Source: VXNE01 sp963668365 (GTDB lineage: Bacteria > Pseudomonadota > Gammaproteobacteria > Pseudomonadales > Azotimanducaceae). Taken from it: a DNA stretch of 64,000 bases. This document shows, in pieces, positions 51,999-59,395 of the stretch. The notes beneath the pieces were generated by a model that searched no databases, was not told where the DNA came from, and saw only the letters and a program-made list of their open reading frames with translations. The stretch is taken from positions 992,001-1,056,000 of the forward strand of contig OY764266.1 of the NCBI GenBank assembly GCA_963668365.1. Reading direction: 5' to 3'. Made by a program: the position numbers and the translations under genes. The first letter of the stretch is position 1, and each line of letters begins with the position of its first letter.

Positions 51999-53399
51999 TC
52001 ACTCCCGCGCAAGCCTTTCGGCGAGTTTTCCGTAAATGCCGCCGAAATTGCCGTTGGACATGATGACGACATGACACGGCGATGTGCCGGGTCTGGCCAG
52101 GCGCGCCGCCAGGTGATCGATGTCGATTTCGACGCTCGCCTCGACCACGCTGCCGCGGGTCAACTCGTTCAGATCCCACTGGATGTTCTCGCCCCGGAAC
52201 CAGATCACTTCGTCCGCGGGCGCGCAACAGTGCGAGAGTTCGCTACGCAGCGAGCCCAGCGACATGGTGTGCGTGCGCGGCTCGATTACCGCGACGATGC
52301 GTTCGGCGCCGACCTTGTGCCGCAGTGCCTGGAGGGTTGCGCGGATGGCGGTGGGATGATGGGCGAAGTCGTCGTACATCCTGACGCCGTCGCGTTCGGC
52401 GAATAGCTCGAGGCGTCTCTTTACGCCCTTGAAATGACACAATGCCTCTACGGCGCATTCGGCGGATACACCTGCGTGGCGGGCGGCGGCGATGGCCGCG
52501 AGCGCGTTGCAAACATTGAATTCGCCCAGAAGGTCCCAACTCACGCGACCGATCGGGTCGCGGTTCAGGCACACATCGAACGCGCTGGCGGCGGGATCGG
52601 CATTCTCCGTGTGCCAGGTGTCGCCGCTGTCGATTGGAAGCCGCCTGCGCTGTCCGGCGGTCGACTCGTAACGGGCAACGGGGGTCCAGCAGCCCATGGC
52701 GAGAACCTGGTTTACCGCGCGGTCTCGCGTCGGAGCGACGATCAGTCCTTCGCCGGGTACGGCGCGAACCACATGGTGGAACTGGGTCTGAATCGCCCGC
52801 AGGCTGTCGAAGATGTCGGCGTGATCGTATTCCAGGTTATTGATGATCAGCGTTCGCGGTCGGTAGTGGATGAACTTGGAGCGACGATCAAAGTAGGACG
52901 TGTCGTACTCGTCGGCTTCGACCACGAAGAACGGCTTGTCGCCCAGGCGCGCGGAAGACTCGAAGTTCCGCGGCGCGCCTCCGATCATGTATCCCGGCGC
53001 GAGCCCGGCGTAGTCCAATATCCAGGCGACCATGCTGGCCGTCGTCGTCTTGCCGTGCGTACCTGCCACGGCGATCACCCAGCGACCCGGAAGCACCACG
53101 TCTCCCAGCCACTGGGCGCCCGACATGTAAGGGAGGTTCCGGTTCAGGATGTGCTCGATCCCTGGATGGCCGCGGCCCAGTTGTGCGTTGCCAATGATTG
53201 CCAGGTCGGGAGGCGGGTCGAGCTGCGCGGGGTCGAAACCCTCGAACACCTTGATATCGGCGTCCGCGAGTTGATCGCTCATGGGAGGATAGAGGGCCTT
53301 GTCCGACCCGGACACCTGGTATCCGGCCGCTCGCGCAATGCGGGCGAGCCCTCCCATGAGCGTGCCCCCAATGCCCAGAAAGTAGAGACTGCGGGGCAC
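51999..53399 (-). CDS. mpl: UDP-N-acetylmuramate:tripeptide ligase
   Basis: A 466-aa Mur-ligase-type enzyme: LYFLGIGGTLMGGLARIAR nucleotide motif at the N-terminus, ATP-binding VAGTHGKTTTASMVAW (about 112-127), VEADEYDTSYFD and NLEYDHADIFDSL. Mpl joins the recycled murein tripeptide to UDP-MurNAc in cell-wall recycling. GTG start at 53399 overlaps the stop of the upstream membrane-protein gene by one base. Confidence 0.92.
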   Translation of the reverse strand: MPRSLYFLGIGGTLMGGLARIARAAGYQVSGSDKALYPPMSDQLADADIKVFEGFDPAQLDPPPDLAIIGNAQLGRGHPGIEHILNRNLPYMSGAQWLGDVVLPGRWVIAVAGTHGKTTTASMVAWILDYAGLAPGYMIGGAPRNFESSARLGDKPFFVVEADEYDTSYFDRRSKFIHYRPRTLIINNLEYDHADIFDSLRAIQTQFHHVVRAVPGEGLIVAPTRDRAVNQVLAMGCWTPVARYESTAGQRRRLPIDSGDTWHTENADPAASAFDVCLNRDPIGRVSWDLLGEFNVCNALAAIAAARHAGVSAECAVEALCHFKGVKRRLELFAERDGVRMYDDFAHHPTAIRATLQALRHKVGAERIVAVIEPRTHTMSLGSLRSELSHCCAPADEVIWFRGENIQWDLNELTRGSVVEASVEIDIDHLAARLARPGTSPCHVVIMSNGNFGGIYGKLAERLARE

Positions 53400-53917
53400 T
53401 ATCTCAGAACACCGACGGCGGCGAGGCTGACGAAAAGCGCAAAGATGCCGACTGCGAAAGCGATGACGATTCCGAACAGGAGGGTGGTGTTGAACGCGCG
53501 CTGGTAGATGAACCCCCAGACCACGATGCCCCAGGCCTGGAGGAGGAATGTTGCGATAGCCGGCGACACTCCCATCAGCTTGCTGAGTTCGCTTGCGACA
53601 ACGATGAGGACGCTGATCATCAAATCAGTGCCGATCAATGCGGTCAGTGTCGCCAGGAAACGCTCGTCGAGCTTGCGGATGGATAGTGCGGACCGGGTAA
53701 CCGCAGCGATGATCGCGATATTGACGAGGCCGACGCCCAGCGCTTGCAACATCGTAAGCGCCTCCGGGTCTTCCGGAAACGTCAAGCGGTGGTAGAGAAG
53801 CGCCACCGCGATATCGACGATGAGCAGGACCACCGCGAACCAGACCCGCGCGGGCACCGACTCCGGCCCGGCCCGCAGAATGCAGATGTTCCAGAAGAGC
53901 GCCACAAGGGAGACCAT
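53399..53917 (-). CDS. Hypothetical multi-pass membrane protein
   Basis: A 172-aa protein with about four to five hydrophobic helices (WFAVVLLIVDIAVALLY, MLQALGVGLVNIAIIAAV, LIGTDLMISVLIVVA, LLFGIVIAFAVGIFALFVSL). It begins MVSLVALFWNICILRAGPES at ATG 53917; the frame upstream overlaps the divergent phosphofructokinase and is not family-like. No specific domain is recognised. Co-translated with mpl through a 1-nt overlap (TAG/GTG), which hints at a cell-envelope role. Confidence 0.7.
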   Translation of the reverse strand: MVSLVALFWNICILRAGPESVPARVWFAVVLLIVDIAVALLYHRLTFPEDPEALTMLQALGVGLVNIAIIAAVTRSALSIRKLDERFLATLTALIGTDLMISVLIVVASELSKLMGVSPAIATFLLQAWGIVVWGFIYQRAFNTTLLFGIVIAFAVGIFALFVSLAAVGVLR

Positions 53918-53991
53918 GCGAGAAATTGTCGCACAAATGGCCCAAAATCCACGCGGGGAATCCAGGGATCTTGCCGGGAGGGGACGAACGC

Positions 53992-55296
53992 ATGTCGAAC
54001 ACACGAGAGGCGCCGGGCGGCGACTCGCGAAGGAATGCATTCTACGCGCAGTCTGGCGGGGTAACCGCCGTCATCAATGCAACGGCCTGCGGCGTTATCG
54101 AGACAGCCAGGCGGCATGGGGACCGGATCGGCAAGGTCTTCGCGGGCCGCAACGGTATCCTGGGCGCGCTTTCCGAAGAACTCATCGACACGAGCGGGGA
54201 ATCGCCCGCAGCCATAGCGGCGCTGCGCGAAACCCCCGGGGGCGCTTTCGGCTCCTGCCGATACAAACTCGCACCGCCCGAGAAGGACGAGCGCGAGTAC
54301 GCCCGGCTCATGGCCGTATTCCGCGCCCACGATATCGGCTACTTCTTCTACAACGGCGGTGGCGACTCCCAGGACACGGCGCACAAGGTGGCGAAATTGG
54401 GCGAACGCGAAGGCTATCCCATCGCATGTATCGGCATTCCCAAGACCGTCGACAACGATCTTCCCCTTACGGACACCTGTCCCGGGTTCGGTTCCGTGGC
54501 TAAGTACGTCGCCGTTTCCATTCGGGAGGCGGCTCTCGATGTCGCGTCCATGTGCGAGACTTCCACCAAGGTGTTCATTCTCGAAGTGATGGGTCGCCAC
54601 GCGGGGTGGATAGCGGCCGCAGCGGGGCTCGCGCAACACGACCGGCATGACGCTCCGCACCTCATCCTGTTCCCGGAAATACCCTTTGACGAGGAGGATT
54701 TCCTGAAGAAGGTCAGGGAGACCGTCGAGGCGAACGGGTACTGTGTCATTGCCGCATCGGAAGGCGCGCGCTACGCCGACGGCCGGTTCCTGGCGGAAGC
54801 GGGTACCCGCGACGCGTTTGGGCATACCCAGCTCGGCGGCGTCGCTCCGGTACTGGCGGAGATCGTGAATTTGGCCCTCGGCTACAAGTATCACTGGGCG
54901 GTGGCCGACTACCTGCAGCGCTCTGCTCGCCACATCGCCTCCGGTGTCGACGTGGAGCAGGCCTACGCGGTGGGAGAGGCGGCGGTGGAGTTCGCGCTCG
55001 CCGGAAAGAACGCCGTCATGGCCGCCGTCGTGCGCACGCACGACAATCCGTACCGCTGGCGCATCGGGGAGGCGCCGCTCGGGCGCGTGGCCAATGTCGA
55101 ACGAAGGATGCCAAAGGCATATATCAGGAAGGATGGCTACGGCATCACGGCTGCGGCGCGCCGCTACCTGGAGCCACTCATCGCCGGCGAGGCGTATCCG
55201 CGGTACGTGAACGGATTGCCGAGCTACGTCTCGCTCAAGAATGAACTGGCGCCGAAAAAACTCGAGACCTGGGCCGGGTGTACGTCTCGATTGTGA
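53992..55296 (+). CDS. 6-phosphofructokinase, PPi-dependent type
   Basis: A 434-aa enzyme with QSGGVTAVINATACGVIETA, the donor-site motif NGGGDSQDTAHKVA and GIPKTVDNDLPLTDTCPGFGS. The Lys in PKTVDND, where ATP enzymes have Gly, points to pyrophosphate as donor. The start is ATG 53992 with GGGAGGGG upstream. The C-terminal codons were altered by insertion of the ISKra4-type element at 55276: the present end is ETWAGCTSRL, while rejoining the sequence across the target duplication gives ETWAA and then a stop. The change is at the extreme tail, so activity is probably kept. Confidence 0.88.
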   Translation: MSNTREAPGGDSRRNAFYAQSGGVTAVINATACGVIETARRHGDRIGKVFAGRNGILGALSEELIDTSGESPAAIAALRETPGGAFGSCRYKLAPPEKDEREYARLMAVFRAHDIGYFFYNGGGDSQDTAHKVAKLGEREGYPIACIGIPKTVDNDLPLTDTCPGFGSVAKYVAVSIREAALDVASMCETSTKVFILEVMGRHAGWIAAAAGLAQHDRHDAPHLILFPEIPFDEEDFLKKVRETVEANGYCVIAASEGARYADGRFLAEAGTRDAFGHTQLGGVAPVLAEIVNLALGYKYHWAVADYLQRSARHIASGVDVEQAYAVGEAAVEFALAGKNAVMAAVVRTHDNPYRWRIGEAPLGRVANVERRMPKAYIRKDGYGITAAARRYLEPLIAGEAYPRYVNGLPSYVSLKNELAPKKLETWAGCTSRL

Positions 55297-55305
55297 GATG
55301 AAGGG

Positions 55306-56687
55306 TCAATTTGCGGCGGCGCGGCGCTGCCAGAAGTCGTCGAAGCGGTCGCTGACGATGCAGGAACGCAGGGCGAGGATGGCGTCGGCGCCGGCCACGG
55401 TCCAGCGCATGCCGCCGCGCTTGAGGCGGCAGGCGACGACGTTCCTGCAGGCGCCCTCGACGACGCCGCTGCCGATGCACAGTCCCAGGGCGCGGAACCG
55501 GGGATAGTCCATGCGGCGGCGGTTGCCGGCGAAGTAGGCGCGCCCCTTGCGGGCCTCCTCGCAGCGGCCGGCGTGGGCGCCGACGGCCCGGAGCAGGTCG
55601 TCGAAGTCGCCGGCGAGGAGCTCGCCGCGGCGCTGCTCCGCCCAGACGCGGGCGAGATCGTTGTCGTCTCCGTAGACGGCCCGGCCGATGTCGAACAGGT
55701 GTTCGGCGGCGTGGAACACGTCGACGATCTCGACGGCGCCGGGGAAGTGCTCCGCGGCGATGTTCCAGATCCAGGCCGCGCCGTCGCCGATCACCACGCG
55801 GCGTTCGGCGGCGCCGAAGCCGCGCCGCGCGGCCTCGCGCACGACGCGCTGCGCGAAGGGCGCGGGAACGGCGTCGGTGTCGCGCGTGGCGGCGGACTCG
55901 ATGGCGGCGGAGCAGGTGACCGAGCCGGGGTCGCGCGCCGGGGCGCCGTCGGCGCCGGTCCGCTCGGCGGACCACACCACCGCGAGCTTCGCCTCGCGCG
56001 TCCTCGCGGAACCGTCCGGCTGCTTGCCGGCCCGCCCTTCGGTCTCGGCCCCGCGCACCGGCACGCCGGTGCCGTCGAGACCGAGATACAGCGTGGGCGC
56101 GGTGGCGGGCCCGGCCGCGGCCCGTTCCCGTTCGTCCGCCGCGATTTCGCGGCCGAGCGCCTCGGCGCGGCGCTCCACCGTCTTGGCGTCGACGTTCAGG
56201 CCCGCCAGCTCGTGCAGCAGGGAACCGGCCGCGGCGAAGCTCACCTCGCCCGCCGCGCAGCCGACCATGCGCAGCACCGCCGGCGACAGACCGCCTTTGC
56301 CGAAGCCGAGTTCCCGGTCGCGCGGCGCGAAGCCGCGGCCGCAGCCGTCGCAGTGGTACCACGCGCGCGAGAGCTCCATCTCCCCGAGCGCCGTGACGAA
56401 GGTCTTCGCGCGCCGCCCGGCGTAGCGCGCCAGGCCGTCGCCGCGGTGGTCGCTTCGGTCCCGCCGAGGGCACGCCAGCCGCGGCCCGCGCTCGTCCGAG
56501 CGGTCGGCGTTCAGCCGCGCCGCCAGCGCCCGGCCCATCGCCTCCAGGGCGACCCGGCGGCAGGCGCGTTCCAGCCGCTCGAAGCCGATCCCGTCCAGCA
56601 CCCCGTCCCCGAGCAGCCGCCCCGCCTCGGCGTCCAGCGCCGTCGCTAGCCGCGCCTCGAACGCGGAGCCCGGCGCCCCCTTTTTCC
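55306..56687 (-). CDS. ISKra4-family transposase, orfB (by -1 frameshift from orfA)
   Basis: About 460 residues of ISKra4-type transposase in the -1 frame relative to orfA. Visible are LSRAWYHCDGCGRGFAPRD (zinc-like), LGLDGTGVPVRGAETEGRAG followed by KQPDGSARTREAKLAVVW (first catalytic Asp region), VVIGDGAAWIWNIA, IVDVFHAAEHLFDI (second Asp) and GLCIGSGVVEGACRNVV (catalytic Glu). No good start codon precedes it, so it is probably made as an orfA-orfB fusion of about 578 aa. Its TGA lies 10 bp beyond the convergent phosphofructokinase stop. Confidence 0.85.
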
Positions 56688-57041
56688 CGGTGCCCCGGGC
56701 GCGTCCCCTTCCAGCCGCGCCTGGCACAGCTCGTCGCCGACGGCGATCAACTCCCGCGTCAACTCCCGGAACCGCCGGCACTCGTCGAGATGCTCCCGCG
56801 TCCGCTGCACGGCCTCGTCCGGTATCGTCCAGTTGCGCGTCCTTCCCGCGACGCGCGACACCAGCACCCACTTCGGCCCGTGCCCCGGATCGCCCTCGCG
56901 CGCGCAGCGGCAGGTCGGCTTGCCGCACCGGCGGTGGCGCGCCTGCAACGTGCCCGGCCGCAGGTCGCCCACCCCGGCCAACTCCCCCAGCAACGCATCC
57001 CGTTGCCCGATGAGAACGTCGATGTCGCGTGGCGCCGCCAT
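56646..57041 (-). CDS. ISKra4 orfA (DUF6788-like)
   Basis: A 131-aa protein starting MAAPRDIDVLIGQRDALLGE at ATG 57041, with GGAGG 6 nt upstream. A CGKPTCRCAREGD segment (about 41-53) and a helical C-terminus are typical of the small protein encoded before ISKra4 transposases. Its 3' part overlaps orfB by about 40 bp. Reading stops at TAG 56646-56648 if no frameshift occurs. Confidence 0.75.
   Translation of the reverse strand: MAAPRDIDVLIGQRDALLGELAGVGDLRPGTLQARHRRCGKPTCRCAREGDPGHGPKWVLVSRVAGRTRNWTIPDEAVQRTREHLDECRRFRELTRELIAVGDELCQARLEGDAPGAPGKRGRRAPRSRRG
56682..56688 (-). promoter_or_regulatory. Programmed -1 frameshift site of the ISKra4-type element
   Basis: On the minus strand the heptamer G-GGA-AAA (GGGAAAA, orfA frame) fits the X-XXY-YYZ slippery pattern, exactly where orfA must pass into the orfB frame. 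It is followed by a G-rich stretch that could form a stimulatory structure. Confidence 0.6.
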
Positions 57042-57216
57042 GGAACCTCCTTGTCTGGCAAATAGACATATTGCCAGAAGTATCCGCCCAACCCCGCCAC
57101 AACTCAACCTTCCCTCACTTCAACACATTTTTGACGTACACCCACCTGGGCCGCTTGAGTGGCGCCTCGGGCAGACCAAGCGCAGAATTCAACGTTCTTG
57201 ACCTCGGGAGACTGAT

Positions 57217-58080
57217 ATCAAACTAGGCGTGGCATTCCCCCAGACTGAAATCGGCACGGACCCGGAGGACGTCGCGCGGTTCGCCGCCGCCGCCGAGGAG
57301 ACCGGCTACGACCATGTCGTCGTTTTCGATCATGTGCTAGGCGCCAACCCGGCAAGCCGCCCCGAATGGCGTGGCGCCTATACGTCGGAGAGCCAGTTCC
57401 TTGAGCCGTTCGTGCTCTTCGGCTACCTGGCGGGCCTGACGCGGACGCTGGAATTCGTGACCGCGGTGCTCATCCTGCCGCAACGGCAGACTGCGCTTGT
57501 CGCCAAGCAGGCCGCCTGTGTCGATGTGCTGTCGCGGGGCAGGTTGCGGCTGGGCATCGGCACTGGCTGGAACGACGTCGAATACGAAGCGCTTGGGGAG
57601 GACTTTCACAATCGGGGTGTGCGCAGCGAAGAGCAGATCGAGGTGATGCGCAGGCTCTGGGCGCGCGAGACGATCGAATACGAGGGCAGGTGGCACAGGA
57701 TTCCCGATGCCGGGCTCAACCCGCTGCCGTCCCGGCGTTCCATCCCCGTCTGGCTGGGCGGGATGGCGCCGCAGGTGCTGGACCGCGTGGCGCGGCTGGC
57801 GGACGGCTGGTTTCCCTTCTATAACGATGACCTTGCGGCGCAGATTGGATCCGTTCGCGCTGCTGCCCGCGCGGCTGGCCGGGACCCCGACGACATCGGT
57901 GTGGAGTGTATTCAGCCCCTGGGCGATTGCGGTAGCGCTGAACTGGACCGGCTCAAATCGTTGCGGGACATGGGCGTGACCCATACATCCGTCATCACCA
58001 TGAACCATGGATTCGACAAGCCCGCCGGGCACGTCGACGCGATCAGGCGCTATTGGGATGCCGTGGCGTCGAACGTCTAG
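57217..58080 (+). CDS. LLM-class flavin/F420-dependent oxidoreductase
   Basis: A 287-aa TIM-barrel luciferase-like monooxygenase-family protein: VVVFDHVLGANPASRP, LEFVTAVLILPQRQTALVAK, LRLGIGTGWNDVEYEALGED and IPVWLGGMAPQVLDRVARLA. The first usual start codon is GTG 57229, but the family begins MKLGVAFPQTEIG, and in-frame ATC 57217 gives exactly (I)KLGVAFPQTEIG, 6 nt after GGGAG (57206-57210). So an ATC start, or an ATG mutated to ATC, is likely. The ISKra4-type element ends 73 bp upstream and probably separates the gene from its former promoter. Confidence 0.82.
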   Translation: MKLGVAFPQTEIGTDPEDVARFAAAAEETGYDHVVVFDHVLGANPASRPEWRGAYTSESQFLEPFVLFGYLAGLTRTLEFVTAVLILPQRQTALVAKQAACVDVLSRGRLRLGIGTGWNDVEYEALGEDFHNRGVRSEEQIEVMRRLWARETIEYEGRWHRIPDAGLNPLPSRRSIPVWLGGMAPQVLDRVARLADGWFPFYNDDLAAQIGSVRAAARAAGRDPDDIGVECIQPLGDCGSAELDRLKSLRDMGVTHTSVITMNHGFDKPAGHVDAIRRYWDAVASNV

Positions 58081-58090
58081 CGCGCTAAGG

Positions 58091-59395
58091 GCTCTCGCCA
58101 AAATAGAATGTCCGATATGATCGGCGTTTGTTATGCTGTCGGCGATGGCTGGTTTGACGCAAGCGGCGGTGACGGAGGCGTTGCGGGGGAAGTACGCGGT
58201 GTTGGGGCCGCTGCTGGATGAGCGCACGCGTCGGCTGTGGGCGGCGGCGGAGGCGCGGGCCATCGGGCGTGGCGGCGTGACGCGCGTCGCCGAGGCGACG
58301 GGGATGTCGCGGGTCACGGTGCGCGCGGGGTTGCGGGAGCTGGACGCGGGGGCGGCGCCGGTGGGGGCCGCGCGGCAGCGCCGTCCGGGCGGCGGCCGCA
58401 AGACGCTGACGGCGCGGGACGCGGGCCTGGTGGACGCGCTGGAGCGGGAACTCGAGCCGGTGACGCGGGGCGACCCGACCGGCCCGTTGCGCTGGACCTG
58501 CAGCAGCGCGGCGCGGTTGGCGCGACGGTTGCGGGACGCGGGGCATCCGGTCAGCGAGCGCACGGTGAATCGCCTGCTGCACGAACTGGGCTACAGCCTG
58601 CAGGCCAACCGCAAGACGCTCGAAGGACGCCAGCATCCGGACCGCGACGCGCAGTTCCGGCGCATCGACCGACGCGTGCGGGCGTTCCAGCGCCTGGGGC
58701 AGCCGGTGGTGTCGGTGGACACGAAGAAGAAGGAGCTGGTCGGCCCGTACCGCAACGGCGGCAGGGAATGGCGTCCGAAGGGACGCCCCGAGGAGGTGAA
58801 GGTGCATGACTTCATCGACCGGGACCTCGGCAAGGCGATTCCGTACGGGGTGTACGACCTGACGGCCAACGCCGGCTGGGTGGGCGTCGGCGTGGACCAC
58901 GACACCTCGGAGTTCGCGGTGGCGACGCTGCGGCGCTGGTGGCGGCAGATGGGTCGCCACGCCTACCCGGAGGCCCGCCGCCTGCTGGTCACGGCGGACG
59001 GCGGCGGTTCCAACGGCAGCCGTTCGCGCCTGTGGAAGTACGAGCTGCAGCAGCTGGCCGACACCCTCGGGCTGCGCATCTCGGTGTGTCACTTCCCGCC
59101 GGGCACCAGCAAGTGGAACAAGATCGAGCATCGCATGTTCTGCCACATCACCCAGAACTGGCGCGGCCGGCCGCTGGTGAGCCACGAGGTCGTGGTCAAC
59201 CTGATCGGCGCAACGACCACCAGGGAGGGCCTGGCGATCCGCTCCGAACTCGACGAAGGCCAATACCCGACCGGCCGCCAGATCACCGACGCGCAGATGA
59301 ACAACCTCGCCATCAAGCGCGACCCCTTCCATGGCGAGTGGAACTACAGCCTCTTGCCAAACACCATGAACGGATAGATTAATTTGGCGAGCTTC
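58091..59395 (+). mobile_element. ISAzo13-type insertion sequence (about 1305 bp)
   Basis: Imperfect terminal inverted repeats share CTCGCCAAA (58094-58102; reverse complement 59383-59391) and then partly match (TCCG inward on both). CTAAGG occurs just outside both ends (58085-58090 and 59396-59401), a likely 6-bp target duplication. One intact transposase gene fills the element. It lies between two convergent genes that, without it, would end only 4 bp apart. Confidence 0.75.
58145..59377 (+). CDS. ISAzo13-family transposase
   Basis: About 410 aa. An N-terminal helix-turn-helix region (GGVTRVAEATGMSRVTVRAG) is followed by the DDE core: VVSVDTKKKELVGPYRNGGR with the first Asp, RLLVTADGGGSNGSRSRLWK with the second, and HFPPGTSKWNKIEHRMFCHI with the catalytic Glu. 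These are hallmark ISAzo13 motifs. The start at ATG 58145 (MAGLTQAAVTEALR) is the likely one; a Met four codons earlier is possible. The frame is intact. Confidence 0.88.
   Translation: MAGLTQAAVTEALRGKYAVLGPLLDERTRRLWAAAEARAIGRGGVTRVAEATGMSRVTVRAGLRELDAGAAPVGAARQRRPGGGRKTLTARDAGLVDALERELEPVTRGDPTGPLRWTCSSAARLARRLRDAGHPVSERTVNRLLHELGYSLQANRKTLEGRQHPDRDAQFRRIDRRVRAFQRLGQPVVSVDTKKKELVGPYRNGGREWRPKGRPEEVKVHDFIDRDLGKAIPYGVYDLTANAGWVGVGVDHDTSEFAVATLRRWWRQMGRHAYPEARRLLVTADGGGSNGSRSRLWKYELQQLADTLGLRISVCHFPPGTSKWNKIEHRMFCHITQNWRGRPLVSHEVVVNLIGATTTREGLAIRSELDEGQYPTGRQITDAQMNNLAIKRDPFHGEWNYSLLPNTMNG

Larger units (their letters stand above)
55276..57143 (-). mobile_element. ISKra4-type insertion sequence (1868 bp)
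   Basis: The ends are GGGTGTACGTC (55276-55286) and GACGTACACCC (57133-57143), an 11-bp terminal inverted repeat. A 9-bp direct repeat ACCTGGGCC flanks the element on both sides (55267-55275 and 57144-57152), the signature of a target duplication. Inside are orfA and the transposase orfB in overlapping frames on the minus strand. The element is GC-rich even for this genome and both frames are intact, so it is probably recent. It sits in the last codons of the phosphofructokinase gene. Confidence 0.85.
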
